Positions 20,639 through 29,092 of a stretch of DNA of 29,092 nucleotides are shown one piece after another; the stretch's first letter is position 1; each line of letters opens with the position of its first letter. The stretch spans positions 1 through 29,092 of the forward strand of contig JAMQCK010000311.1 in assembly GCA_024196135.1 (NCBI GenBank). Reading direction: 5' to 3'. The notes under the pieces were generated by a model that was given only the letters and a program-made list of their open reading frames with translations, was not told the origin of the DNA and did no database searches. A program made the translations under genes and the position numbers. The DNA comes from Pleurotus ostreatus/Saccharomyces cerevisiae fusant. Taxonomy: Eukaryota; Opisthokonta.

Positions 20639-21730
20639 ATGTCGCAGCTGCCACTTTACAATGACAAGCCCGGCGTGAAAGTTACTTTCTCTGGCGCCAG
20701 TGCAACCTCCGTTCTCCGTCCCCTGACGTACGCTCGTAAAGGAATCGACGCGAACTCTTTCAACACGCCACCCGCAAGCCTCTTCACTGCTCTCCCGTGT
20801 ATCCGCGGCAAAACCATTCCATACGATCGGTACACCACATTCTGTCAGGAGTGGTCGTCGAGCGGTGCCATGGTCTTCTACGCAGAGGCAGCACGGCAGG
20901 ACAATACAGCTTCCCGCCAACGATTCGCGCTCAAAGTGGCGTTTAACATCACGGCCGGTAGCGGCAGTCCAGGCGGCGCCTTCTTGGATACCTTCCACCG
21001 CGAGGCTATCTTCTACAACGAGCATCTCTCGAAGCTGCAGGGCATCGCTGTGCCGAAGCACTATGGCGTCTGGGTCGGCAGGACTCCGTGGGGCACCACC
21101 GTCGCCTGCGCGATCATGGAATGGGGCGGGAGACCATTCGACTACACGATCGTCGATTCCAAGCTCGGCAAACCACAGAGAGGGTGCGTAACTTACTCTG
21201 CAGTATAGTCACCTCCTGACGCTCGAACAGTGTAAAGATCATGGAATCCGTCAAGGCCATACACGACGCAGGCCTTCGACACAACGACCTCATAGACATG
21301 CCCTTCCATCATATCCTATATGACAAAGTCCGCGAGAAAGCTTTCATCATTGACTTCTCAACCGCCGAAAGCCACAAGTGCTGTCTGAGGATGCGGATAA
21401 GGCCATACACCTCTACTCCTCCGGAGGATGTTTTCGGCTGCGATGAGCTTTGGTATGTGGCGGGAAATATGAAGCTCTTCGGTGATGGGCCATGTGAGTG
21501 CTCGACGCATCCTCGTATTTCAGGAATACTCATGAATACAAGGTTATGGCCCCGGTGCGGACCCTCTGGTCGTGCAAGCAATGGAGTACATGCGTAGGAA
21601 GCGTCATGAGGTGCGCGTGAGGCGCGAAGTGGCCGAGATGTCGGCTACCAGAAGAGTCAAGCAATCGACAGCATCTGATGCTCAGAAAGACGCTTCTCAT
21701 CTGACGCTCGTTGCTACGCCTGTCCATTGA
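20639..21730 (+). CDS. Atypical kinase-like protein, intact family member A (331 residues)
   Basis: The exons are 20639..21183, 21231..21493 and 21543..21730, with introns of 47 nt (phase 2) and 49 nt (phase 1). Kinase-fold landmarks are FALKVAF (Lys99), EAIFYNEHLSKLQG (candidate C-helix Glu122), CAIMEWGG (hinge), RHNDL (HxD-type, Asp201) and IIDFS (Asp223, DFG-like). No glycine-rich loop is obvious. The catalytic loop is odd: three extra residues follow HND, and a histidine (HHILYD, His209) stands where kinases have the metal-binding asparagine. The family resembles basidiomycete kinase-like proteins with the LQG..VP..YG signature. The substrate is unknown, and the protein may be a pseudokinase. 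The C-terminal tail is basic and low-complexity. Confidence 0.85.
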
Positions 21731-22110
21731 TGATACCCCATTCCATATAGCCCCTCGAAAATCAATGTATCATAGAACTGCACTGTGGCCCCTACCTTGA
21801 AGCTATATCTAGACATGGTGTGTCCGCATGATATTCGAAGATAAAGAGTCGCCCAGTCATGACACGAAGTTGTGCAGTCGATGCATGAAATGTATGACGG
21901 ATACAGTCGCTCATGTCGTCGCTGTTCAAAAGGGCGCTCATCTGTTCTTTGTCCATACCTTCTCTGAGGCTGTCGCGGCTCACTGCGACCTTGAGACAGA
22001 ACTTGGCGCGACGATATGCCGATAGGCGGTGGGCACCACGTGACAGCAACGTGCCAGGGTCGGGTCACGTCGCTACTTTCTTGGACTAAACCACCATCCT
22101 CTCCATCACA
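21731..22110. other. Intergenic between kinase-like genes A and B
   Basis: This holds the 3' flank of gene A and the promoter of gene B, including CACGTG at 22037-22042. Small open frames on both strands (about 21792-22049) show no family features and are not called. Confidence 0.45.
22037..22042. promoter_or_regulatory. CACGTG site upstream of kinase-like gene B
   Basis: It lies 69-74 bp upstream of the ATG at 22111. It is followed by the block GGGTCACGTCGC, which recurs upstream of the truncated copy at 24913. Confidence 0.45.
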
Positions 22111-23205
22111 ATGTCGCAGCAGCCACTCTACAATGGCAAACCTGGCGTTAAAATTACTTTCTCTGGCGCGGACAAGGCCACCGTTCTTCGCCCCATGTCC
22201 TATAGATGCGCCGGAGTTGACGAAAACTCGTTTAACACGCCACCCGCAAGTCTCATCACCGCTTTACCATGCATTCGCGGCAAGAAGATCCCCTACGAGC
22301 GGTACACTACCTTCTGTCAGCAATGGCTGTCAGACAGTATTCTCGTCTTCTATGCAGAGGCAGCGCGCCCCGACAAGTCAGCTCCCCGCCAACGTTTCGC
22401 GCTCAAAGTTGCGTTTGACGTTGCGAAAGGCAGCAGCACCCCTGGCGGCGCCTTCATGGAGACTCTCCGGCTCGAAGCCCTTTTGTATCAAGATCAGCTC
22501 ACGAAGCTGCAGGGTGTCGCTGTACCGAAACACTACGGCGTATGGATCGGGCGGACTTCGTGGGACACCACCGTCGCCTGCACGATAATGGAGTGGGGAG
22601 GGAAGCCATACAGTGAGGAGCTCGTAGACCCGAAGCTCGGTAAACCGGAGAGGAGGTGCGTATTGAGGTTTAGCGAAGGAACCGCGTTCTGACCATCAAA
22701 CAGTGTCAAGATTATGGAAGCCCTCAAGGCGTTGCACGACGCAGGCATCCGCCACAACGACCTCATAGACCTAGAGATCCGCCACATCCTCTACGACACC
22801 CGCCGCGAGAAGGCCTTTATCATCGACTTCTCCACCGCCGAGAGGCACAGATGCCATCTGAAGATGAAGATGGAGCCATACACTACAACGCCGCCCGAGG
22901 ATATCTTCGGCTGCGACGAGCTTTGGTACGTGGGCATGAACGTGGACTACTTTGGTGATGGGCCAGGTGAGTTGCGCGGAAATGTTTCGTCTATCGGAGT
23001 ACTCACGTTCGCAGATTCCGGCCCGGATGCAGACCCTCGGGTAGTGCAAGCGACTTTGGTCGCGTACCAGGAGAGTCTTAGAGAGCGTAGACGGGGCGAT
23101 CTCGCTGCTGCAATAGACGCCAGAAGACTGCAGGCTTCGAAAGCCGCCACTGCCCAAGGACATACCTCTCGCCCTGGACCCGTCGTTGCACCTATCCACA
23201 AATGA
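22111..23205 (+). CDS. Atypical kinase-like protein, intact family member B (332 residues)
   Basis: The exons are 22111..22655, 22704..22966 and 23015..23205, with two 48-nt introns. The first two exons are exactly as long as those of gene A (545 and 263 nt) and the phases agree, so the pair is a clear tandem duplication. The landmarks are FALKVAF, CTIMEWGG, RHNDL, RHILYD and IIDFS. As in gene A, a histidine replaces the catalytic-loop asparagine. The second intron has no stop in frame, so reading through it would still give an open protein. Removal is supported by the exact alignment with gene A. The tail is rich in arginine and alanine. Confidence 0.85.
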
Positions 23206-23524
23206 TATTATAGTATACGAACCTTAAAGTACAATGGACGCTCTCACTGATGTCCCTCTATCGCGATGCCCTGTTGGTGTAATCAAACTTTCTTTTGCTC
23301 GTTCCGGGGAGCCCAACGCCGGCGATCAGGAGTCTCGCCGTCGCCATGACATGCTAAGCGGAAGAGAAGGTTAGCTACCAGCGAGAATGGTGATACAATG
23401 TTGGATGAAGCGAGCTCAGCGCAATCAGCATTGTCCGGAAAGTTCAACATGTCGTTCACGTGCGTGTCACGCCCTCGGAATTACGTGATGAGCCGCCAAC
23501 ATTCCTTGCACTCGAACCATCACC
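23206..23524. other. Intergenic between kinase-like genes B and C
   Basis: This holds the 3' flank of gene B and the promoter of gene C. A 46-codon frame beginning at 23233 was considered and not called. CACGTG lies near the right end. Confidence 0.4.
23457..23462. promoter_or_regulatory. CACGTG site upstream of kinase-like gene C
   Basis: It lies 63-68 bp upstream of the ATG at 23525, in line with the spacing seen before the other family members. Confidence 0.4.
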
Positions 23525-24651
23525 ATGTCCCAACAACCCCTCATCGGCGACGAACCTGGCGTCGAGATTCAATTTGCAGGAACACACACGAGCGTCATTC
23601 TGCGTCCCTACAAGTATGACCGGGGCTTGAATGCCAATTCTTTTCGCGCGCTTCCTCCGAACTCTCGCTTCGTGACCGCTCTCCCGCGCCTACACGGCAA
23701 GAAGCTTTCCTTCGAGAGATACAGTACCTGGTGTAGCGACTGGACGACTCAATCCTCGCTCGTGTTCTACGCGGAAACCTTCCCGTCTGTCCGGTCCCGG
23801 GGCGCCACTCGCTTTCGCTTCGCGATCAAGGCTGCTCTCAACATCAAGCCTGGTAATTATGGCCATCCACATCTGGAGGCTATGTATCACGAAGCTGTCT
23901 TCTATGCGGAGCATTTAGGTGAGCTGCAAGGACGTGCCGTGCCGAAGCACTATGGGATCTGGGTCGGGACCACGCCTTGGGGCGTGAGCGTGGCCTGCGC
24001 TTTCATGGAGTGGGCGGGGCTGCCATTCTGTAGCGCGGCCTTTGACAGAAATTTTGAGCGCAAGGACAGAAGGTGCGGCATACATTTCTTGCTCGCTGGA
24101 GTTTGTGCTGATGGACGGTAAAGCAAAGACGATGGCGGTGCTGTTGGCACTCCACAGGGCCGGCTTCCAGCACAACGGCTTGGACGAAGACACCCGACAT
24201 ATCCTCTTCGACGAATCTCGCGAGAGAGCGTTCCTCGTCGATTTTGAGAACGTCGAGCGACATATCTGCACGAACACTGGCCAGGTTGGACCTTGTCGCC
24301 TGAATATGCCTTTGAAGGAGTATAGCGGACCGCCCGCGCCACACATTCTAGGATGCGAGGAGATCTGGCAGCTTGGATGCACTGTTCACTTCTTTGGGAA
24401 TGGTCCACGTATGTGTTTACGATCTGTATGTTTCACCATTCTCATTTCGCTCTGCAGCGGCTTGTCCCGAAGCGTACCCCGAAGTCCAGAAGGCGAATCA
24501 AAAGGCGACTGACGCGTATCTCAGAAAGAAGCGTGCGCAAGAGGCGCCAGCGCGATTGATGACATGTCTTGAGGAGCATCGTCGGCAAGTCTCAGGTGTC
24601 TCCGCTTCACGACCTTCTGAAGTTGCCGAGGCTACTACCGCTCAACGTTGA
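23525..24651 (+). CDS. Atypical kinase-like protein C with degenerate active site
   Basis: The N-terminus matches the edge gene at 1-185. Exon 1 is 23525..24072 (phase 2, as in A and B). The expected acceptor near 24123 is out of register by one base. The next acceptor that restores the frame is CCACAG ending at 24157. It gives an 85-nt intron and an exon 24158..24408, and drops about ten residues present in the paralogues. Exon 3 is 24458..24651. The spliced length is then 330 residues. The landmarks are FAIKAAL, CAFMEWAG, RHILFD and LVDFE. The HND motif reads HNG, so the presumed catalytic aspartate is lost and the loop is one residue shorter. The tail (LRKKRAQE) resembles that of the frameshifted gene at 493-1534. 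It may be a pseudokinase or a decaying gene. Confidence 0.7.
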
Positions 24652-24912
24652 CGAGATCTTTACGGGGAGTTGTGAGGTGGATGCATACAGGATGACTCAC
24701 GTGTGTTCATACGACAATTTAGTCTCTGCGCTTCCAAGTGCTTTTAGGGTGACGTGCCTTCCTCGCTGCAGGACCACGGTGACCTCTGGCGTATTATCTC
24801 TCTCGGCATCTGCTGGCGTACGGGGCCGACGAGCACAACGTGATTGCCACGTTCCCAAAATCGGGTCACGTCGCGACGTTATTGGACCACGACCATTGTC
24901 CTCTTCATTGTC

Positions 24913-25101
24913 ATGTCGCAGCAGCCGCTGAACGGCGACAAACAACGCGTCAAAATTACCTTCGCAGGCGCCTCTGCTGCCACCGTTCTCCGTCCCATAA
25001 CATATTCACGCACCGAAGTTGACGGGACTTCGTTCAACACGCCACCCGCAGCCCCTGTTCGACAGCGGTTTCGTGGAGACGAAGTATGCCAAGGCGACTA
25101 A
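24913..25101 (+). pseudogene. Truncated relic of a kinase-like family gene
   Basis: It opens MSQQPLNGDKQRVKITFAGA and continues ATVLRPITY and SFNTPPA, like genes A and B, then loses homology at about 25050. After 62 residues it reaches a stop. The residues RQRF just beyond the break recall the RQRFALK segment of gene A, so an internal deletion may have joined the two parts. That is uncertain. Upstream, GGGTCACGTCGC and the leader CCTCTTCATTGTCATG resemble the promoter of gene B, but the full CACGTG near the start is absent. Confidence 0.7.
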
Positions 25102-25271
25102 CAACTACACACTCACTTGAGACGGCGATGGAACATAGGCCGGAATGAGAGTAAGAGATGTATTTCGTGCATCAGGACGAATGCGAGCCATGCCACGTCC
25201 TGAGGCCTGAGGCCCGCCACGATGTCAAAGCCAATTCCCATCTACATCACCGGCCTCTCTCAGCAAGTGAA

Positions 25272-28200
25272 TCAAGCGCAGTCTACGCCGGACACCTGGT
25301 CTTCGAGCTGTGGTTTGTGCCACGCACCGTCCGCCACGGTCAACGAGCGCGCCTTCTGCAACGGCGTCACGTCCTTGTCCAGCAGGTAAGCCGAGTCAGC
25401 TTGGTGCAGCGACTCGAAGAGGCCGCGTAGTCGTGAGGCATGCTCCGTCATAATGTACGCCACGGAAGCGGCGACGTTCAGGACGTCCAAAGGGTCGCGG
25501 ATATCGACCTTCGTAGCTTGCTCGTCCGCGATGTAGATGACCTTAGTTGACGAACGTCAGTTCAACTATTCAAGCACATACGTATCAGCGGAAACTCACA
25601 TTATGTATCTTCTCGGTCACTTGACCTCCGAGTGACGCAGGCGTCGTCGTCACTTCGTTCCACGCGGATGACAGTACACCAACTGGTCCGTTAGTGACCA
25701 AGCCGAAGATAGGGAAGTGGGCGATGTTGAACAGCTTCATGAAGGCGCATGCGGCGACCAAGGAAGCTCTTTCTTGATTCGTCGCAGTTTTCTCCTTCCC
25801 CCATCCATTGAGTAGCGCATTGAAGTGACAGAGGAGCAAGGGAAAGCATGCAGCTGAACGTAGAGGGTCAACCTGGTCCGGTCGGGGTCGAATGTGAGGG
25901 CGATCCTGAGTCTCGCAGCCCGTTTCGCCATCAAGAAGCGGCGCGCCCGGAGAAGCAGAACATGCTTCAACTGCAGGCTGTTGATCCGGAAAGGGCTGGA
26001 CATGCATCGAGTGCTGGTAAGCAGCGCAAGCTTGCGGATCCAAAGGGCGACGTGAATCAGCAGTGGCGAAGACACTGTCACCATAGATTACCCACGGAGG
26101 CCGCTCTTTGGGTTCCACGGGAGACCCGACCTCCACGCCATCATCGTCTTTCGACGAATCGGAGGCGATGAATGGAGCAAGGATGGACACAGCGTCTGCG
26201 ACTTCCTTGTCGGCAAATACATCATCGATGGCTAGATAGAGGGTGCCATCCGCTCTACCCGAGCGCGGCTCCTCCTGCGCTGCAGCCACAGCCGCAGAAA
26301 GCGTCGGGTCCTCGTTAAAGACGGCATCGTGCCACTGGAAGGCCAAACAGCCCTCCCAGCCAATTTGCGCGTAGGGCAGTAATGTGATGTATAGGTCGAA
26401 CAAATCACTTCGATGATCGCCGTTGATCTCGTAGACCTCGGGGCCGGGGTACTCTGGATTTTTGAGCGTCATGTTCCTCCTGGTCGTGTCAGGTAGCCTA
26501 TGGAATACCACCCGATTCATGACATACCTATATCTCGCATTCGCGACTTGCGCGAGGTCAGCAATGGCTTGAATGAGCTGGTCCCAGATGAAGCGACATC
26601 TTGTCTCGCCTTCAAGCGCGTCAAGCATGTGTCCATCGACATCGCCACCTTCGGCATCGGCTGGACAGACCGCACGGGCCGCTTGTAGCGCATGGAAAAT
26701 GACATGCAATGATCGTTGAACGATTGCTTGAACCCGATCGGACATATAGCCAATAAAACAGGAGGAATGCCGCGCATGCACGTCGAGAAGTTCAGTGAGA
26801 AGGCGCTCTTGGTCAGAGCATATGAAGGGCCTCGGGTCCTGAGCAATGCATCCGTAAGTGCATGAACAGGATGGGCCAAGACACGTACCGTCCCCGTTTC
26901 ACGAAACCACACGGGCGCCAACGCATGAATCGACTCCTTGGGAACCGTACACCAGCCGGGAAGTCCCTTACGCGCGTCGCAGAAAACCACTTTTCGCAGT
27001 ATGAAATACCGTTGAGGGAGAGGAGGGCGAGCAGGTGGCGTCCATTCAATTCTAGAAAATAACTGTGCGCTCAGTCACCAGACCCGTTTGACCAAGAGAC
27101 AAAGCTCACGTGGGCACGGTGCTTAGAGAAGCAAGGAATAATGAGATTCATGACGCACTTATCGACGAGACACTTACGATTCAGCTAACACATCACCGTC
27201 ACTCCAGGATGATGCAGATTCTTGAGGAAGCCTGAAGACACTCAGCGTCAATACCAAAATCCAACGTTTTGCAGCGAGCTTACGGTGATGCTACGCTTGG
27301 CGACGTTGAGCTTGTACTTGATCCCGAGGAGGCATCCGATGTCCTACAACACGATGAATTCATGAGGGCATGCGCATGGGCAGAATACGCACCCCGTCAG
27401 AGGATGAGATGGGTTGGACTCCATGTCGTCCCAAATGTCCAGACTTTGAAGGCTGCTAGACAGGAATGAGGGGAGATCGCTTTCGCAACGCAGGACTCAC
27501 TGATCGACAGCTGAAATGTATACCTCATCGGCCCAACGCGCTATCGCCTCGGAATTGTGGAAGTCGATGTGGAAGAGTGGCGTTTCGTCGAGGACGATAC
27601 GAGCGCAGATGTCCGCTCTCCAGGGCAAAGTCTCATTCGCGGTCTGTAGGGACCACTCGTGGACAGACAATGCGCGATGCAGAAGTAAGGCGAGCTTCAA
27701 AGCACTGAGTGGCTCCGTGAGGTCGAAGGGAAGTGGGGGAAGGATGTGAGGCTTTGGCTGTGCTCGGTGAGAAATGGTATCAGGTGTCGACTGGCACACC
27801 TAACTCACCAGATCATCGTCTTCTTGCGCTACTTCTTCGAGCCATGCGATATGTGCATGGACAGTCGGGCATGTCTTTTCGTAGGACAGACCAACCAACG
27901 GTCCAGAGGCGCCAACGGCGAGGCTGTGGTAGAGCGCGCTCGTTAATAATGGTTGTATGGTGGAGGAACTAGCCACGCAGGCGTCCATAGGGCCTTGTGG
28001 ATCCGGACTCCTCGAATATAGCAATTGTTGCGGGTGACCGTACTGCGTGACGCCGCTAAAACAGCAGTCATCCTGACCTTCCTGCATGCAACATCGGCAT
28101 CAGGATAGTTGCTCTACAATGGACATGCGCTCACCGCGTCAGAGTGAGCGTTCTCATCGGCCAAAGCATCAAATTCCCCATCAATAATGGGCTCATCATT

Positions 28201-29007
28201 GGTGGAGTCAAGCCGGGTTGTGCCCCATCTACGGCTGACCACCAGTTCCGCCCGTCGACGCAGACCAATGGCAGGGTGTTCATCGGGATCACTTCCGGGC
28301 TCTCTCGAGACCGCGAATATGGCGGAAGCACTGCAGGTACGAGACTCGGTACAGCAGACAGGTACACGATGGAATGTGCTCACTGGTGTTCGTGTGTGCT
28401 GGAAGGAAAGTATTCGCTTAGGATGATGGACACCATCACAAGAACCTCCGGAAAAACGGTTTCCTCATCGCGTCGTGCTTGAACGTGCCCTTGCACCGCC
28501 ATAGCCTGCCGTAATACCGGTGCGAAAAGGTTCTGCAGCAATTGCTGCTCTTCGAGACTGAAGTCCTCGTCTGGTGCAAATTCAGCGCGGTCCGCGCAAG
28601 CGATATGGTCTGCGTAGTACTTTCGCAAATCTTCGCAACGAAACAACTTGTCCTGCGAGGCTTGTCTGAATGAATGCATGCACGGATTCAAAGACCGTAC
28701 ATACCTGGTCTAGCACGCACGCAGGCAGGCGAATTTCCATAAGTTGCTCGTATTGTTGAATCGGGTGCGGTAAAGTTCCCTCTTTGTCTATGGTGGCAGA
28801 CATCACGAGGCTGTCGGACCGTGTACGAAGGGAGAGCTTGAGGCGTTCGCAGCGCGCGGTAGTCGAGAACAAAGACGTTTAGTGCCACGCGCCATCCACG
28901 ACGCATTGTGGCACGCAAATCACACGTGTGCAAGTAAGTCATACCTCAACTCGTGGGCTGTTACGGACTTCGACGAGCGCGTAAGACAGGTGCGCGTCTT
29001 CAGAATT
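25272..29007 (-). CDS. Large unrecognised multi-exon protein, 5' end beyond the window
   Basis: I do not recognise the family. Exons, written as complement, are 25272..25541, 25600..25768, 25873..26030, 26092..26479, 26528..26838, 26889..27051, 27110..27121, 27178..27231, 27284..27343, 27393..27455, 27501..27757, 27809..28081, 28135..28330, 28384..28665, 28721..28836 and probably 28945..29007. Phases agree throughout, and about 944 residues are visible. The exon at 27110-27121 is only 12 nt. The junction between 25768 and 25873 is the least certain, because frame changes there and the donor is weak. Blocks: LFRCEDLRKYYADH, LRQAMAVQGHVQA, a Ser-rich linker, WTPPARPPLPQRYFI, HRSDLFDLYITLLPYAQ and LRIALTFDPDRTR. 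There is no signal peptide, membrane segment or catalytic motif that I can identify. It may be a lineage-specific protein. Confidence 0.7.
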
Positions 29008-29092
29008 CTCAGGACAGCGTAGGTATTAATGCAGACAGGTAACAATGTATATCCGCCTCTAATAGAGCTTTTACAACAGCATGCACAACACG

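Noticed and set aside
21792..22049. Overlapping small frames on both strands between genes A and B
   Set aside because: They have no motif and no conserved start, and they overlap the gene B promoter with its CACGTG site.
23233..23373. 46-codon frame between kinase-like genes B and C
   Set aside because: It is short, matches no family I know, and lies in the 3' flank and promoter region.
25737..26084. Independent gene in the alternative frame inside the large unrecognised gene
   Set aside because: The shift of frame is explained by a 61-nt intron (26031-26091) with a good branch-like CTGAT. The segment reads as an internal exon of the same protein.
28582..28720. Frameshift in the large gene near 28680, where one frame reads VCTVFESVHAFIQ and another continues the protein
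   Set aside because: A 55-nt intron (28666-28720) with donor GTGCGT joins the two frames in phase 2, so no lesion is needed.
1..29092. CRISPR arrays, tRNA or rRNA genes, transposons with terminal repeats
   Set aside because: None seen. There are no spaced direct repeats, no cloverleaf that I could fold by eye and no transposase or reverse transcriptase motifs.

Overview
The window looks like nuclear DNA of a filamentous basidiomycete, probably an Agaricomycete close to the Polyporales. It is GC-rich and dense in genes. The genes carry many short GT-AG introns, mostly 45-60 nt. The two secreted aspartic proteases most resemble polyporopepsin, and the kinase-like multigene family is of a type common in basidiomycetes. 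All gene models here were spliced by hand from reading frame, donor/acceptor sites and intron phase. The lineage is an inference.

Layout from left to right. (1) 1-1534, minus strand: two members of a roughly 330-residue atypical kinase-like family. One is cut by the window edge and one is frameshifted. (2) 1821-6401, minus strand: two tandem secreted aspartic proteases, 409 and 415 residues, with the same 11-exon architecture and a TATA block at the same distance from each ATG. (3) 7553-10393, minus strand: a forkhead transcription factor of 912 residues from three exons, which simple ORF finding splits into two genes. (4) 10793-15159, minus strand: DNA ligase IV, 22 exons and 1056 residues, with a long acidic linker between its BRCT domains. 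(5) 15417-17585, plus strand: a NIM1/Gin4/Cdr2-type CAMK kinase, sharing a 257-bp divergent promoter with the ligase. (6) 17977-20324, minus strand: an unrecognised protein with three 26-residue tandem repeats and an unresolved 5' end. (7) 20639-25101, plus strand: four more members of the kinase-like family. Two are intact, one has a degenerate active site and a shifted splice acceptor, and one is a truncated relic. (8) 25272 to about 29007, minus strand: a large unrecognised multi-exon gene whose 5' end lies beyond the window.

Housekeeping genes (forkhead factor, ligase, cell-cycle kinase) sit in the middle. A mirror-image, expanding and decaying family of kinase-like genes sits on both sides. 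That family is the most unusual part. Its members share exon sizes, intron phases, a modified catalytic loop and, in most members, a CACGTG element 48-98 bp upstream of the ATG. Two other genes, the repeat protein at 17977 and the large gene at 25272, I could not assign to any family.
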